In this document: piece after piece, positions 11,491 through 23,033 of the stretch
How positions within the stretch are numbered: position 1 is the stretch's first letter
Layout of the letters: every line of letters begins with the position of its first letter
From: Leucosporidium creatinivorum
Taxonomy: Eukaryota; Basidiomycota; Microbotryomycetes; Leucosporidiales; Leucosporidiaceae
Reading direction: 5' to 3'
Assembly (NCBI GenBank): GCA_001600635.1
Contig: BCKL01000005.1
Location: 553,886 to 617,885, forward strand
DNA length: 64,000 nucleotides
Position numbers and translations under genes: made by a program
The notes under the pieces: generated by a model
Database searches by the model: none
Told to the model about the DNA's origin: nothing
What the model saw: only the letters and a program-made list of their open reading frames with translations

Positions 11491-11880
11491 AACCGAGAGC
11501 GCTGCGCCGCTACCCTTTCGCATTGGCCGTCGATTTGCACACCCCATCATCCACCACGACTTATCAAGCAGTAACTAGAAATGCAAATACCATCTCATTG
11601 GGTTGACTTCCGACGCGACTCGGCGCTGAAAGTAGCCGGCCCTGTCTAACGCCTGCGTCTCTGCTGTTGAGCACGCCTAGCGCTTCCTCTTCTCATGACT
11701 CTGCGTGTCTACGATTCGATACGTTCCTACCGCGAGTCGTGCGCACAGCTTCTCTGCGTGTCGACCACGAGAGCTTCGGCTCTCAGGCAGCTCTCACTTT
11801 ACATCGGCAGAGGGAGCCCTCCGAGCTACTTGATGATACTGCACAGAACTCAATTGACATCCCAGACACAATCCAACACC
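11491..11880. other. Convergent intergenic region
   Basis: Between the epimerase (+) and dihydroxyacetone kinase (-) stop codons; it should carry both 3' UTRs. Slightly AT-richer sequence follows each stop. No gene seen. Confidence 0.5.
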
Positions 11881-14283
11881 CTACAAAGCGGACTGAATGG
11901 CCTGCACGATGGTAGCGACTCCATGAGCTCCAGGGTCGGGCACCTGCGCCTCCTGCAGTCCTTCCCGATCGACATAAGCTGCCCTTCCAGCTTTCGCCAC
12001 CAAATCCTTGGTCTTCTCGCTGGCGTCTGCTGCCTCCTTGACGGCCGAAGCGAGGTCCTGGCCCTTGCTTGCGCCGAAAGATTCGGTGAAAGCGGCAAGG
12101 GGGTCGATGAGGGTCCTTGATGGCCGGCGGGCGGCGGTATAGGTGTAGAGGATCTTGAGGGCGTGCTCGAGAGCGGCGGCCCAAACGGAGGCGGTGGCGG
12201 TGGAGGAGGAAGCTTCCTTGGCGGAGATGGAGAGACCCGAGGCGAGGGCATTCGACCAGATCGAGTAGAGGGCGCCCGAAGTTCCATCCATCTCCTTCTC
12301 GATCTGTTGAGAAGAGCCGTGGTTAGCAACAAAGATGCAGAGAGACCTCAGTGGCGGACTCACGACTTGTGCGAGATTGAGAATGGCGGTGACGGCGTCG
12401 TTCTTGTCCACTTTGCCGGCTTTGAAGGCGGCGAGAACTCCCTCAGCTCCAGCCTTGAGGGTCAGACCAGCGTCTCCATCGCCTGCGAGAAAGTCAGCCG
12501 ACAAGATCTCAGAGCTCGGGCGAACTGAGGAAAGGCTCACCAGCAATGGTGTCGTAGCTGTTCGTCGTGAAGAGAGGAAGGAGAAGATAGAATGGAATAG
12601 TCAGCGATCACGTCGGGCTGCGTTGTGCAGCAAGCTCACCGAGTAATCTCGGGCTCGGCCTTGATGACGGCGTCAGCTGCAGCGGTCACAGCCTTCTCGA
12701 AGAGCGCATAGTCAGCGTGAGCTATGGGGGCTCCTCCACTCTTGATGGCAACAGGCTCGGCGGCCGAGGTCGAGCTGGGAGGGGTGGGCACTCCAGGCTC
12801 AGCCTTCGCCGAGAAGCGCCATCCGGGAGCGGAGGCGGGTGCGTCGAAGAGCTCGAGGATCTTAGCCGTGGAGTACTTGGCGTCGGCGCGAGGGAGAAGG
12901 AGAGTGGTGAGAGAGAAACCGGGCAAGTTGAGGGAGGTCTGCGAGCGGAAGAAGGAGGTCAGCGAGTTGAGGCGCGAGCGCCAAGGCAGGCTCTTCTTGA
13001 GAGCGTCAAAGGTGCGAGCTCACCATGATAGTTCCGACCATGATACGCTTGACGGTGACCTTGGCCTTGCCCTTCTCCTCGAGCTCCTTGACGGCATCGT
13101 TCGCGATGGAGCTGAGCTCGAGCTCACTCATTCCGCCGAGGTTGTTCACGAGGAGGATGACCTCATCCTTGCCGTCATGCTTGAACGGCAGGAAGGCGCG
13201 CTCCTTATCGGTGATGTCGGTGATGTAGGCCAGCATGGTCTTCATGAGCTCGGCGGAAGAAGGAAGGGGGATCTTGGCGATTCCGGCCTCGTTGTGGATA
13301 CCTGCCGGCCGTTAGGTGTCAGAATCAGGGCTCGAAGGCTAGCCACTACTATCTGGAGCTCACCCATGCCAATCTCGACCTCCGAGTCCCCGAGATGAGC
13401 TTCTCCTGGGCCCGTGCCGGGAATGTCTGCGAAAGGCGGCCGAGAAGGGTCAAAGATGGAACGATTAGAGGTCGGTTGAAGCGCCAGCAGCTTCCTTAAA
13501 CGTACGACAGTGGTTAAGCCCGGCTCCAATCGAACCAACTTGCTCTGCTACAAACTCGGCGAGCTCGTACACCTCGTCAATGTCGGCGCCTTGGTCGGCG
13601 AGAGCAGAGGCAATCTTGTACACCAGGACGGTTCCAGCAATTCCACGACGTCCGACGAGGCTTCCCTGGGTCCGAGGAACAGCTACATCGTCTCCAACGA
13701 CCGTCAGGCGGAAAGGCTTGTCGGGGTTCGTCACGGCGTGCTGCTCCTTGGCCAGTCCGAAGAGCAGGACGTCTCCGGTGCTGCAGGAGGAGCTCGGTAA
13801 GCTAGCGTCGACGCGCAGGAGCCGCGAAGAGTACGTACTATCGCATGATGACAGCGAGAGTGCCCTTCTTGTTGGCCGTTAGATCAATCGCCTTGCGAAT
13901 CTGGCCGACATTGGGCGAGGCAAAGACGTTTCCGCAGATGGCAGCGGTGAGAAGACCATCTCCGACGAGTCCGGCGTCTGTAGAGGTGCAGCAGAAAAGG
14001 TTCAGGACGACACCATCGGCGCAAAGTGGGGTAGCTACGAACGAGCAGGTTCGTGGCCGCTTCCTCCGCCAGAGATCTGTGTGGCAGAGCAGGAGATTAG
14101 TCGTACACTGGAAGAGATACAGAGCCGACAACTCACCAGAGCGACGCGGTCTTGGGGGACATTTCGGAGCAACGCGATCCTGTTCTGGGGGTCGACGGTA
14201 ATTTCCGGATTGAGGCGTCCCAATCCTGTGAGGGATTCGTTCACCAGAGTACGCGTGTCATTGACGATGTGCTTGTTGGCCAT
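11881..14283 (-). CDS. DAK1: Dihydroxyacetone (glycerone) kinase
   Basis: ATP-dependent kinase that turns dihydroxyacetone (and glyceraldehyde) into the phosphate, for glycerol use and detoxification in the cytosol. About ten exons give roughly 600 residues, the normal size. The DhaK domain shows MANKHIVNDTRTLV, the ISGGGSGHEPAHAGLVGDG loop, DVLLFGLAKEQ, and EIGMGIHNEAG, whose His is the residue that binds the substrate covalently in this family. VILLVNNLGGMSELEL follows. The DhaL domain has the Mg/ATP-binding AGDGDAGLTL, then MDGTSGALYSIW and DPLAAFTESF. A 17-nt exon (12541-12557) encodes part of YDTIAG just before that metal site. The start MANK was chosen because it matches the family; an upstream in-frame start (14307) is less likely. 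The gene converges on the epimerase. Confidence 0.94.
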
Positions 14284-15222
14284 GTTGAGCTTAAGCGGTG
14301 AGAGCAAGGGCAGGTCAGTCTGGTCGAGTTCAGGCTCAGCCTGAGCTCGCTGCTAAACATCCGCTTATGCCGACGCTCTGGTGCAGGTCGCCCCCGAGCA
14401 CGGGCAGTTGAGCTGGCACTCACCGGTGTACAGTAGCTGTTGATGGAAGGAGAGAAAGAACCGCCGAGCCGTTCCCCCTCCAACCCACGAGCGGCGAGCG
14501 GCGCTTCCGCTCTGTGCCGCTCAGCTCGCGGACGAGCAAGGAAAGCATTAGAAAATCGCAATTGAGCGTTTGATGAGTTTGTATTGACTTCAGTAAGGCG
14601 GAAGAGAGCCCGCCTCCTCTCCAGATTCATCGCCGAGGTCTTCCATAGACCAGTGATGCAGCAGCTTACTGCACATAGCTCGGCATCGCCTCTTCGACAT
14701 TATGTTCGACAACCTTGCTTGGCTCGCCGCCGAGCCGCCTCCGACAGGAAAGCTCGGTTGGCCTCGGTCGGCCTTGGTCGGCGCACTGCTCTCGGGGTGC
14801 TCTCCTCTGGCGTAGTACTGCTCGCCTGTACCTAATCTAGTACAGTATTTGTGGCTCTCCCGGCTCTGCAACGACCAAAGTCCAGTTCTCCGGGCGGAAG
14901 TACCCCACACTCGAGCTCGGCGATCGCTCTTCGCGCTTGTTGTAGATGCTGCAGAGTTCCCTGGAGGTGACTCCTCGCTGTAGCTAGTGTTCGACCTCGC
15001 ACTGAATCGGTACTAAAGTCCACTTCGTTTGCGGCGTTGCAGCCTGTTGCTGTCTTGAAGTTCAACCGTTCGGCGGCCTGATCGCCGCCGAGAGCGCTCT
15101 CACTTCAAGCTCTGCTGGCTGCTCCCCGCGCCGTAGGGCAAGCATCGAAAGACAACAATTCACAAGACTGTGTACCAAAGAAGAAGACTACTAAAAAAGA
15201 CCTGTGCGATCCGGTTTCCATC
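14284..15222. other. Long gap upstream of the kinase gene
   Basis: At 939 bases this is the longest gap in the window. It holds the kinase promoter and the 3' UTR of the SET-domain gene, both minus strand. A short imperfect repeat of CGGTCGGCCTTGGTCGG type lies near 14760-14785. Open frames on both strands are interrupted, and I found no exon chain or RNA gene. Confidence 0.45.
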
Positions 15223-18200
15223 TCACATCCCACCGCGACCCCTTCCTCCTCCTCTTCCTCCTCTCTGGCCCCATCCTGATCCTCTCGACATCCCTCCCAT
15301 CCCTCCACGACCAGGGGGAGGGCCCATGCCACCCATGCGCGGTCCTGTAGGAATTCCGCCACCGCGAGGTGCACCTGCGAGAAGTGGAAAGGGTCAGCGC
15401 GAGCGAGAAGGGAAAGAGACGAGAGAGCAGACTCACCAAATCCACCTCGTCCGGGACCAGACATGCCTCCTCGTCCTCGGAATCCTCCAGGTGCTCCCGT
15501 ATTCGGCGTTCCAGGTGCAGGCGGCCAAGAGGCTCTCGGCGCTCCTCCAGCCGCCAGTCCTCCTCCATTCGGTCGAGCAGCAGCAGCAGGCGCAGGAATG
15601 TTCCTGGCCGACGGTCCATTCGCCATCGACCTGGGACCAGTCGGTACGTCGCTCCCGTGGAGAGCAGGGTCGTAAGGGCGAACGGGAGGCGAAGGGCGAA
15701 GTGACTGCTGAGGGTAGAGGCCGGGGGAGAGGGAGGGCGAGTGGGTGCGAGGATGCGAAGGGGGAGAGTAGCCGGGAGGGAGAGGAGCGCGAGGAGCGTA
15801 CAGCCCAGGCGAAGGAGGCTCGCGGCTAGCAAAGCTGCTCCGAACGCCGAACTCTCGACTCGTCGACGAGGGAACGGGAGGGGCCGTGTCGAGTCCTAGC
15901 GCGCTGGTGCCAGTCGAGAATGAACCTGCGAAGCGACCAGGCGTCTCATGCGTGGTAGCTGGGCGCATCGGCGGGGAAGGACGAGGGGGAGGCATCGGCT
16001 CGGGCGAGTGAGGGCGAGATCCGAATGGACGTCCAGCGTAAGCCGATACGAGGGTAGTCGAAGGAGCTGGAGTGACGGGTGCTGAGACGGCGGCGGTACG
16101 TGCAGGTGTAGGGAGGGGAGGGGGCGCTGGCGCAGGAGTGGGCGCAGCGGGAGCGGATCGCTGGAAGTAGTCGCCGATGCTCTTGAGGATGTCTTGGGCC
16201 GAGTTGTACGTCTTGGACGGCGCTGCGACTGCTGGAGGGGCTTGCTGCAGTTGACGATTGGGAGGAAGAGGAGGAGTGCCGGCTTCGGGCTCGTCGGCGG
16301 GCGCAGGCTGAGCGGTAGGGGGAGGAAGCGACTGCATCGAGATGGGCTTGAAGCGAGGCGGGGGCGTCTCCGACTCGACGACGGCAGGCGCTGGGGCAGC
16401 GACGACGGGCTTGGGCGAAGGAGCGCGAACGACGGGCACCTCGGCGACCTCTCCAGCTTCCAGCTCACCTTCCTCGAGGGGAGGCTTTGGCTTTGGCAGG
16501 ACGGCCGGCGCAGACTTGGGCGTCGCACTGGCGACGAGTGGTATCGGGGTAGGTGCTGGTGGAGTCGACGCGATGCCTTCCATGGTTGCGGCGCCGGCTG
16601 GGAGGGGAGGGACGGGAGGCGCATCGGTTGGCTTCTGCGCTTGTCGCTGACGATAAGCGGCGAGCGAAAGTCGAGCGCGAGGTTTGGGAGGCTCGGGAGG
16701 AGGAGGTGTGGGTTCCTTGGGAGGCGGTGGTGGTGGAGGAGCAGAAGGGAGAGGAGGAGGGGGCGTCGGCTCGCGAGTGGGCTCGGGTTCGACGAAAGGC
16801 GCTGGTGGTGGGGGAGGTGGTGGTGGTGGAGGGGGAGGTGGCGGAGGCGGAGGATAAAGGACAGGGTCTGTGGAGTGAGATGGTCAGTGTTCAGCTTCCG
16901 CAAGCGCGAAACGGACAGGCTCACCAAAAGCGAGGTCTCGCATGACGACGTCTCCATCCGCTTGAGGAAGGGGCGGAGGCGGGGGAGGAGGGGGAGGGAG
17001 AGGCGAGTAATCGCGCGAAAGCTCGGTGCCCTTGCTCTCGACCTTGTCGTCCTCGCCAGGCGCGGGAAGCGAAGAAGCGGGCGAGTCGGCCTTGGACCCA
17101 GCGGAAGCAGGCGACGACGACCTGGGCTGCTGTCGCTTCTTCTTGAGTGTCGGAAGCTTGGTCTTCTTGGTGATGACGGTCGGTCGCTTCTTGATAGGCG
17201 GCTCCTTGGGCGCTGGCTCGGGCTCCTTCTCGACAACGACCTTGCGCTCGATAACGACAATCTTCTTCCTCTCGCGCTCGGCGACCTTGGGCGGGCCGTC
17301 CTTGCTCTTGCCGCCCTTGCCGTCCTTGATCTCCTTGTCGACCTTGTCCGACTTGGGCTTCTCGACCTCCTTGACCTCCTTGACCTCCTTCTCCTGCTCT
17401 GGATCCTTCTCCCGCTCCTTCTCGCCCAGCTTGCTCTTGCCCTTCTTTCCATCCGCCTTGACTGACTTCTCCCTCTCCACTTCCTTCTCCTTGCCCTTCT
17501 TGCTCTTCGGCGTCTCCTTCTCCACGCTCTCGGCCTTCTTCTTCCCCGCCGCGCCCATCAGCTTCTTCTTCGGCGGGGGCCTCACAATCTCTTCCTCCTC
17601 CTCATCGTCCGAAGCAGACGAGATGACATCGTTCTCCGAGTCCTCGTCGGTGAGGTGCGAGAGCGGTTCGGTGAGGTCCGAGTCGTCCGTGTCGTTGCCG
17701 TCGTCGAAGATGCTGGCGAGCGAGGGACCGGGAGCGGCAGATGCTTTGGCGAGTGCGGATGATGTGAGAGCGGGGAGTGAGATGGGTGCTGGAGGATCGG
17801 GGGAGGCGACAGCGGCGGGGGCAGGAGGAGGAGGAAGGACGACAGGCGCTTCCTCGACGTCCATGGGCTCGGGTTCTGCGTAAATGATCGTCAGCGTAGC
17901 GCGCGAGCGAGAGGTGAGAGAGAGCTCACCTGCTGCGACGACGGGCGCCTCCTCATCCTCCGTCTCCTCGTCATCGACCGGCGCCTCGACATCAGGCATC
18001 TCCTCCTCCTTCTCGCTATCCTCCTCATCTGTCAACTCCGACTCGACCTCAGCCTCCTGCACCTCGGGCTCAGGCTCAGGCTCCTCAGCCTCCATCTCAA
18101 CGACCAACTCGACCTCCTTGACCACCTCAACCTCCTTCTCCCTCCTCACAACCCACCCCCTCTCCAACCCAACCAACGGGCCTAACTCCGGCCGCTTCAT

Positions 18201-20783
18201 CTTCCTCTTCGCTCCCTTCCCTCCCGGTCCCCCCACCTGTCCCTCACCCACTCCCAACGCACTCATCAACACACTGGCGAACGTCTCCCTCCTCGCCAAC
18301 TGCTGCCTCGTCAACACACTAGCACCAGCCACACGACACATCCAAAACAAGGCGCAATCCCGCTTCTTCTCGCACGCGCAGTGATTGACGCCCAGGAGCG
18401 TGGCGCTCACTTCGTTCATCTTGCGCGAGAGGGGTTCGAGGTCGGACCATTGGATGCCGGTGGGAAGAGGAGGGGCGTTGAGGAGAGGAGGGAGGGCGTG
18501 GATGATGTGAGAGTCGTCCCAGTCCCAGGGGAGGATGATTTCGTCGCGGCGGGAGATGTCGACCGTCGAGTAGATGGCGAAGTGGAGGGTGGAGGGGAGG
18601 GAAGAGGAAGCGGCGAGGCGTTGTTCGCCCCACGGCGTCGAGGCACGAGAGGCTCGGCTCAACAGATCGTCCTTGCCTTCCTCGCCGGCGGTGGCTTCTG
18701 CGTCGGCGGCGCTGGGATCGAGCTTGATGGCTCGAACGATGGCGTTGGGATGACATCCGCTCCTTGCGAAACGAACCTCGTTGCCGAACATCCTCCCATC
18801 AACAGCCGCCTCGAAGGGATGAGGAAGGAACCTGACGCCCTGCTTCGGGACTCCTAGCGAGGGGTACTGATTCCTCGGGTCGGCGTAGTAATCATCGAGG
18901 GCGTTGACCTGTCCCTTAATGGGAGCGATGTAGGTTCCAGCGGGGATGGAGGTCGTGGCGAAGAGGGCGTGGATGGTCGGGCGAGGGTAGGGGCAGATGG
19001 GCGCTTGAGTTGAGGTGGGGATGTAGGAGGTGGCGGTTGGAGGGTTGAGGTAGAAGGCGGTGGAGGGGAGGGGTTTGACGGCTGTTGGGAGAGCGGGAGG
19101 AAGGGCAGGGAGGGTGAGGAAGGGCGGCGAATCGTAGATGGTGCTGAGGAGTGGTGACTTGGCGTGAGGTCCCGCTCGAGGTCGGTTGAGCTCTTGTCGT
19201 TCCCTGAGAGCAGCGAGTGGTCTTGCGAGCTTCTCGTCCACCTCTTCCTCCTCCTCCTCTCCCTCGACGCGCCTCAGCACCTTCTCAATCCGCTCCACCA
19301 GCTCCTTGTCCCTCCACAGATTCTTCTCCACCGGCGTGAACTCGTACTGCCAGCTCTCGTACCGCTCATCGCCCGGCAGCGACCCTGCTCCTCCCTCCTC
19401 ATCCTCCGACTGAGCCGTACTCGGCGTCGTCGCTCCACCCGGCTGCTGACCCCGCAGAAGGCCGAGCGAAGACAAACGAGGCGTAGCTTGCTCGTTAGTC
19501 GAGTCGCCGAGTGGTGCCGCGCTAGCGTCGTTGCGAGGGACGGCGGCGGAAGGAGTGGAAGGAGCGCCTGAAGCGGCGGCGGCGGCGCGAGCTCGAGCGA
19601 CGGGGGGCTGCTTGGCCTGACGACGCTTGCGACCGATGGCTTCCTTAGGGACGCCACCTGACGATGCGGAGGGTCCAGCTGAAGCGGAGGGGCTGGGAGC
19701 TGATTCGGCGGCGGAGAGGGAGGCGGTAGGCTGATTCGAGAGTGAGGGTCCGTCGTCGGGAGGGCCAGCCGAGACAGGTTTCTTGCTCTTGCTGCGGTAG
19801 GCGGGGACGCGAGACTCGGGGACAGGTGCTGGTTGTGGAGGAGGCGGTGGTGGAGGGGGAAGGTGAACGACGAGGGGCTGCTCCTCCATCTTGACGGGGC
19901 TAGGGCTTTCGACACCATAGCTGCCCGTCCTGCGCATCTGAGCTCCCTGCAACGCTCGCTCCATCTCCATCCTCATCCTCATCCCTTCCTCCGCCTTGAC
20001 TCGGTCCACCCTCCTCTCCCTCGCGCCTCGAGGGTCGCACATCTCGCAGCGATACTCCTCGGGCACGGCGTCGGGAGCGATTCCTACGCACCCAGCGTGC
20101 TGCCAGACGTTGCAGGCGTCGCACTGGATGGTGAAGCCGTCGTCTGCGGTGTAGGGGCAGACGCAGCGAATGATGCCAGAGTCCTCGGGGACGGCGTAGG
20201 GAGGAGGGTTGGCGGCCGAGGCGCCTGCTGGTGACAGAGGAGGGAGTGAAGGGAGTGGTGGGAGGGCGGCGTAGGTGGTGGAAGTCGACGAGGGGAAGGA
20301 GGAGAGTGGTGCAGAGATGGCGAGGGTCGCGGCGCCGGTCGAGTCGGTGAAGAGCTGGAGGGGAGGGAGCTTGACGGCGCCCCCCAAGGTCGGCAGGAAG
20401 GGGTTGCCGCCGGTGGAGGCTGTACGCTGGCGCTCTCCCCGCCTAGCAGCGACAGCAGCACCTCCATCGTCGTCCGAACTCCCCCTGCGCCGCTTGAGAG
20501 ACGAAGGGGTCTGTTGCCTCTGCTCTCTCTCCGGTTGCTGCTGCTGATGCTCCACCGGCGGCTCGTCCTCATCCGTCTTGTCCGCATCCACTTCCTCTGC
20601 CAACGCCTGCTGAATCCGCTCCCAATCGAGCTCTCCCAACGGCACTTCTGCGAGGGGCAGCGCGGTTTGCTCCCCTGCGGCGGCATGGTGCTGCTGCTCC
20701 TCTACAGCACCCTCGGCGTGCTGCTCTGCCTCGGGTCCAGAGAGCAAAGCTGCCGCTGAAAGTAGGTCGAGTGCCGAGGCCAT
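15223..20783 (-). CDS. SET3: PHD- and SET-domain protein, Set3/MLL5 type
   Basis: About 1,790 residues in four exons. The PHD finger (about residues 205-252) reads IIRCVCPYTADDGFTIQCDA then CNVWQHAGCVGI and YRCEMCD, a Cys4-His-Cys3 pattern that fits H3K4me reading. The SET domain (about 600-760) includes IPAGTYIAPIKGQVNALDD, FGNEVRFARSGCHPNAIVR and ISRRDEIILPWDWDDSH. As in yeast Set3 and human MLL5, the usual NHSCxPN core is altered (RSGCHPN), so it is probably not an active methyltransferase but a scaffold of a histone deacetylase complex in the nucleus. A cysteine-rich post-SET-like stretch (NHCACEKKRDCALFWMC) follows. The C-terminal half is highly acidic, then lysine-rich, then polyproline, and it ends in RGG repeats (GGFRGRGGM). 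One 54-nt intron (17876-17929) is free of stops and in frame. The start at 20783 is the first ATG of the open exon. Confidence 0.88.
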
Positions 20784-21246
20784 TTAGCAGCGAGCGAGAG
20801 GCGGGAGCATGGACGGGCTGCTGAGCGAGAGAGGGACGACTTGGGAGCTTTGTTTGCTGTTGAGAGTGAGCGGAATGTAGGTCAGTAGAGCTCTTGCGAG
20901 CAGCTGTAGGGTTCTAAACACTCACTGAAGCGCTTGCAACTGCTCAAAAGGACGTGTAGCTCGTCCTGCGAGGCGGCGGTGGCGAGGAGAGGCGGGAGGA
21001 ATGGCCTCGAGAGGTGGTTGAAAGGGGAGAGAGAGGAAAGCTGTAGGAAGGTATAGGAGCGCGGAGGGAAGTCGAGGGGTATAAGAGCGCTTTGCTGTAG
21101 GTCGACAGAATCAGACGAGGTGATAGTGTGAGGAAGAGCTTCGACTTGCTCGTGAGCAGCTTCGACTCCGACGCTGCGCTTCTCGACTTCAGACCTATCG
21201 ACCTACAATTGGCCAACTCGGTGGAACCCTAACCTCGCACTTCAGC
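20784..21246. promoter_or_regulatory. Divergent promoter of SET3 and ELP5
   Basis: Both genes read outwards from here. A short open frame on the minus strand has no coding character that I recognise. No specific site was identified. Confidence 0.45.
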
Positions 21247-22787
21247 ATGGCTCAACGAGGCAGTCTTCTCCCGCCTTTGCTGGCCAATAGCCTCACTCCT
21301 TCAGCCGCTGGAGCCGCTCCGCTCGTCGTCCTTTCCGACTCGCTCTTGCAGCCAGGGCTCTTGCTCCTGCGCGAGATAATCTGTAGCACTTTAGACAGGT
21401 AAGCTTGATGCTGCTTTGCGCGGCGTTGTCACACTACACCTCGAAGCCAGCTGAACCTCTCTTTCTCTCTTCTGCTACCGCTGCTCGCCTACAGGAACGA
21501 TCCTCTGCTCCTCATCTCGCTCGAGCAAACGCCCTCTCGTCTGATCCCCTCCGACTACCGCTCCTCGGCGTTAATCTCGCACGTCGACTGCATCTCGGCG
21601 CCTCCCTTCGCCTCGACCTCTTCGGTACCCCTTCCCGCCGGTCTCGTCGACCTGCACGCTGAGCATGGAGTACAGGAGCTGGAAAAGGCGGTACTCGAGG
21701 TCATCAAGCAAAAGAAAACCGAGGGCAAGAAGCTGCTCGTCGTCCTCGATTCGGTCGATGCCCTCGCCGAGAAGGGGGTTCACGCCGTCTTCTCGCTGCT
21801 CAAGAAGGTGCTGAAGACTTTGGAAGGTGGTCCAGCAGGTGCGCTGTCCTCTCTAGTAATGCGCGGCTCCCCAGACTGACCTCGTCCTCCTTCACCTCCC
21901 GCCTCGTTCGGCGGCCAGGCTCCCGTCTCGTCGTGCTGCACCACACGCACTTCCCCTCCCCACCCTCCTCCCCCTCCGAGCCCCTCCTCCTCCCTACTCT
22001 TCTCTCCCCGAACCTCTCTCCCTGCACCCTCCATCTCACCCTCCACCCCTCCGCCCTCCTCGAAACCCTCTCCTCGAACTACGGCCTCTCCATCCCTCTG
22101 CACCCGACCCAATCCAACCCCCTCGACCTCCGCCTCACCTCCTTCCTCGAAAGCTTCAGTTCACGAAGCTGGGGAGATCCTTTTACTCGACCGAGTGCGA
22201 GTACGGAGGAGGATGAAAGGATACCGCTTGATTTGGGGGGAAGGGAGAGCGGGGATGGTGGAGCGTGTGTGGTTGAGTGGAGTGCGAGGGGTGTAGGGAA
22301 TGTGCCGAGCTTGCCGGCTGGGGCGGTGGGCGGTAGGAAGCCAGAACAGGCGAAGAGGATTTTGAGTAGGGGGTTGGAGGGACTGAGGAGGACGGCTGAT
22401 GGGGTGGAACCAGCGTCGTTGGAGCAGGTGTTGGACAAGCGGAAGATGAGCTCTGTGGTGCGTCAGCTCTGGCTCTCTCGCTTCTTCTCGCGCCGAAGCT
22501 GACCTCTCTCATCGCAGACCCTCCCACTCCCCACCCCCCTCGGCACACCAACAACCTCCATCGCACCCATCAGCGCCCCCACCCGCCCCTCCGTCGATCC
22601 CAACCCCACCTCTCTCCTCCCCTTCAACCTCTCCCTCACCGACTCGCAAGTCGCCATGCGCGAAACCGTTCCCCTGCCTTTCGTTCCTACTGGCGGAGTC
22701 GTCGTACCCGGCGGTGGCATTGACTATAGCCCGGATGGTGGGGACGATATGGATGATGATGACCCGGATGAGGATCTGGAGGTTTGA
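21247..22787 (+). CDS. ELP5: Elongator complex subunit Elp5
   Basis: Four exons (21247-21398, 21495-21838, 21919-22457, 22518-22787) give 434 residues. It has a RecA-like fold without a clear P-loop: PLVVLSDSLLQPGLLLLREI, then LLISLEQTPSRLIPSD, KLLVVLDSVDALAEKG (a Walker-B-like strand) and SRLVVLHHTHFP. The C-terminus is strongly acidic (DDMDDDDPDEDLEV), which is typical of Elp5. With Elp4 and Elp6 it forms the hexameric ring of Elongator, which modifies wobble uridines of tRNAs. SFNLSL-type motifs near the end (LPFNLSLTDSQ) also match the family. The loop between strands is longer than in yeast and is Ser/Pro rich. The identification rests on order and the tail, so it is good but not certain. 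Confidence 0.82.
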
Positions 22788-23033
22788 GCGGTTCGGTCGG
22801 TTCGCGTTGCTGGACTTGAAGCCGCTCGAGGTGATGCAAGGATCTATGAACAGCAACAATGTACGAAGCAGAGGGATCTAGGACTGAGAGCGAAGGCTAA
22901 GGGTATTGTTGCGAGTTGCGAGGTGCGAAGCGGGAGTCAGGAAAGCGTTCGGTGAGGAGAGGCCGAGGAAACGAGGGATGGGCGATGAGGAGAAGCTTGG
23001 GGTGAGTGGGAAGAAGCGGGAGGGTGTGAGGGT

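Noticed and set aside
14283-14307. Earlier start (MLSPLKLN) for the dihydroxyacetone kinase
   Set aside because: Family proteins begin near the MANKHIV block; the upstream codons add no conserved sequence.
14284-15222. Possible gene in the 939-bp gap
   Set aside because: Frames on both strands are short and interrupted, and no branch/acceptor chain joins them into a protein.
15896-17452. Long minus-strand frame rich in Arg and Ser
   Set aside because: An out-of-frame reading of the SET3 exon; it resembles an RS protein only because of codon composition.
16194-17465. Long open frame on the plus strand inside the SET3 gene
   Set aside because: It is antisense to low-complexity Pro/Lys/Glu-rich coding DNA; the open frame is a by-product of base composition and has no domain.
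20944-21216. Short minus-strand frame upstream of SET3
   Set aside because: No exon partners and no coding character; it lies in the divergent promoter.
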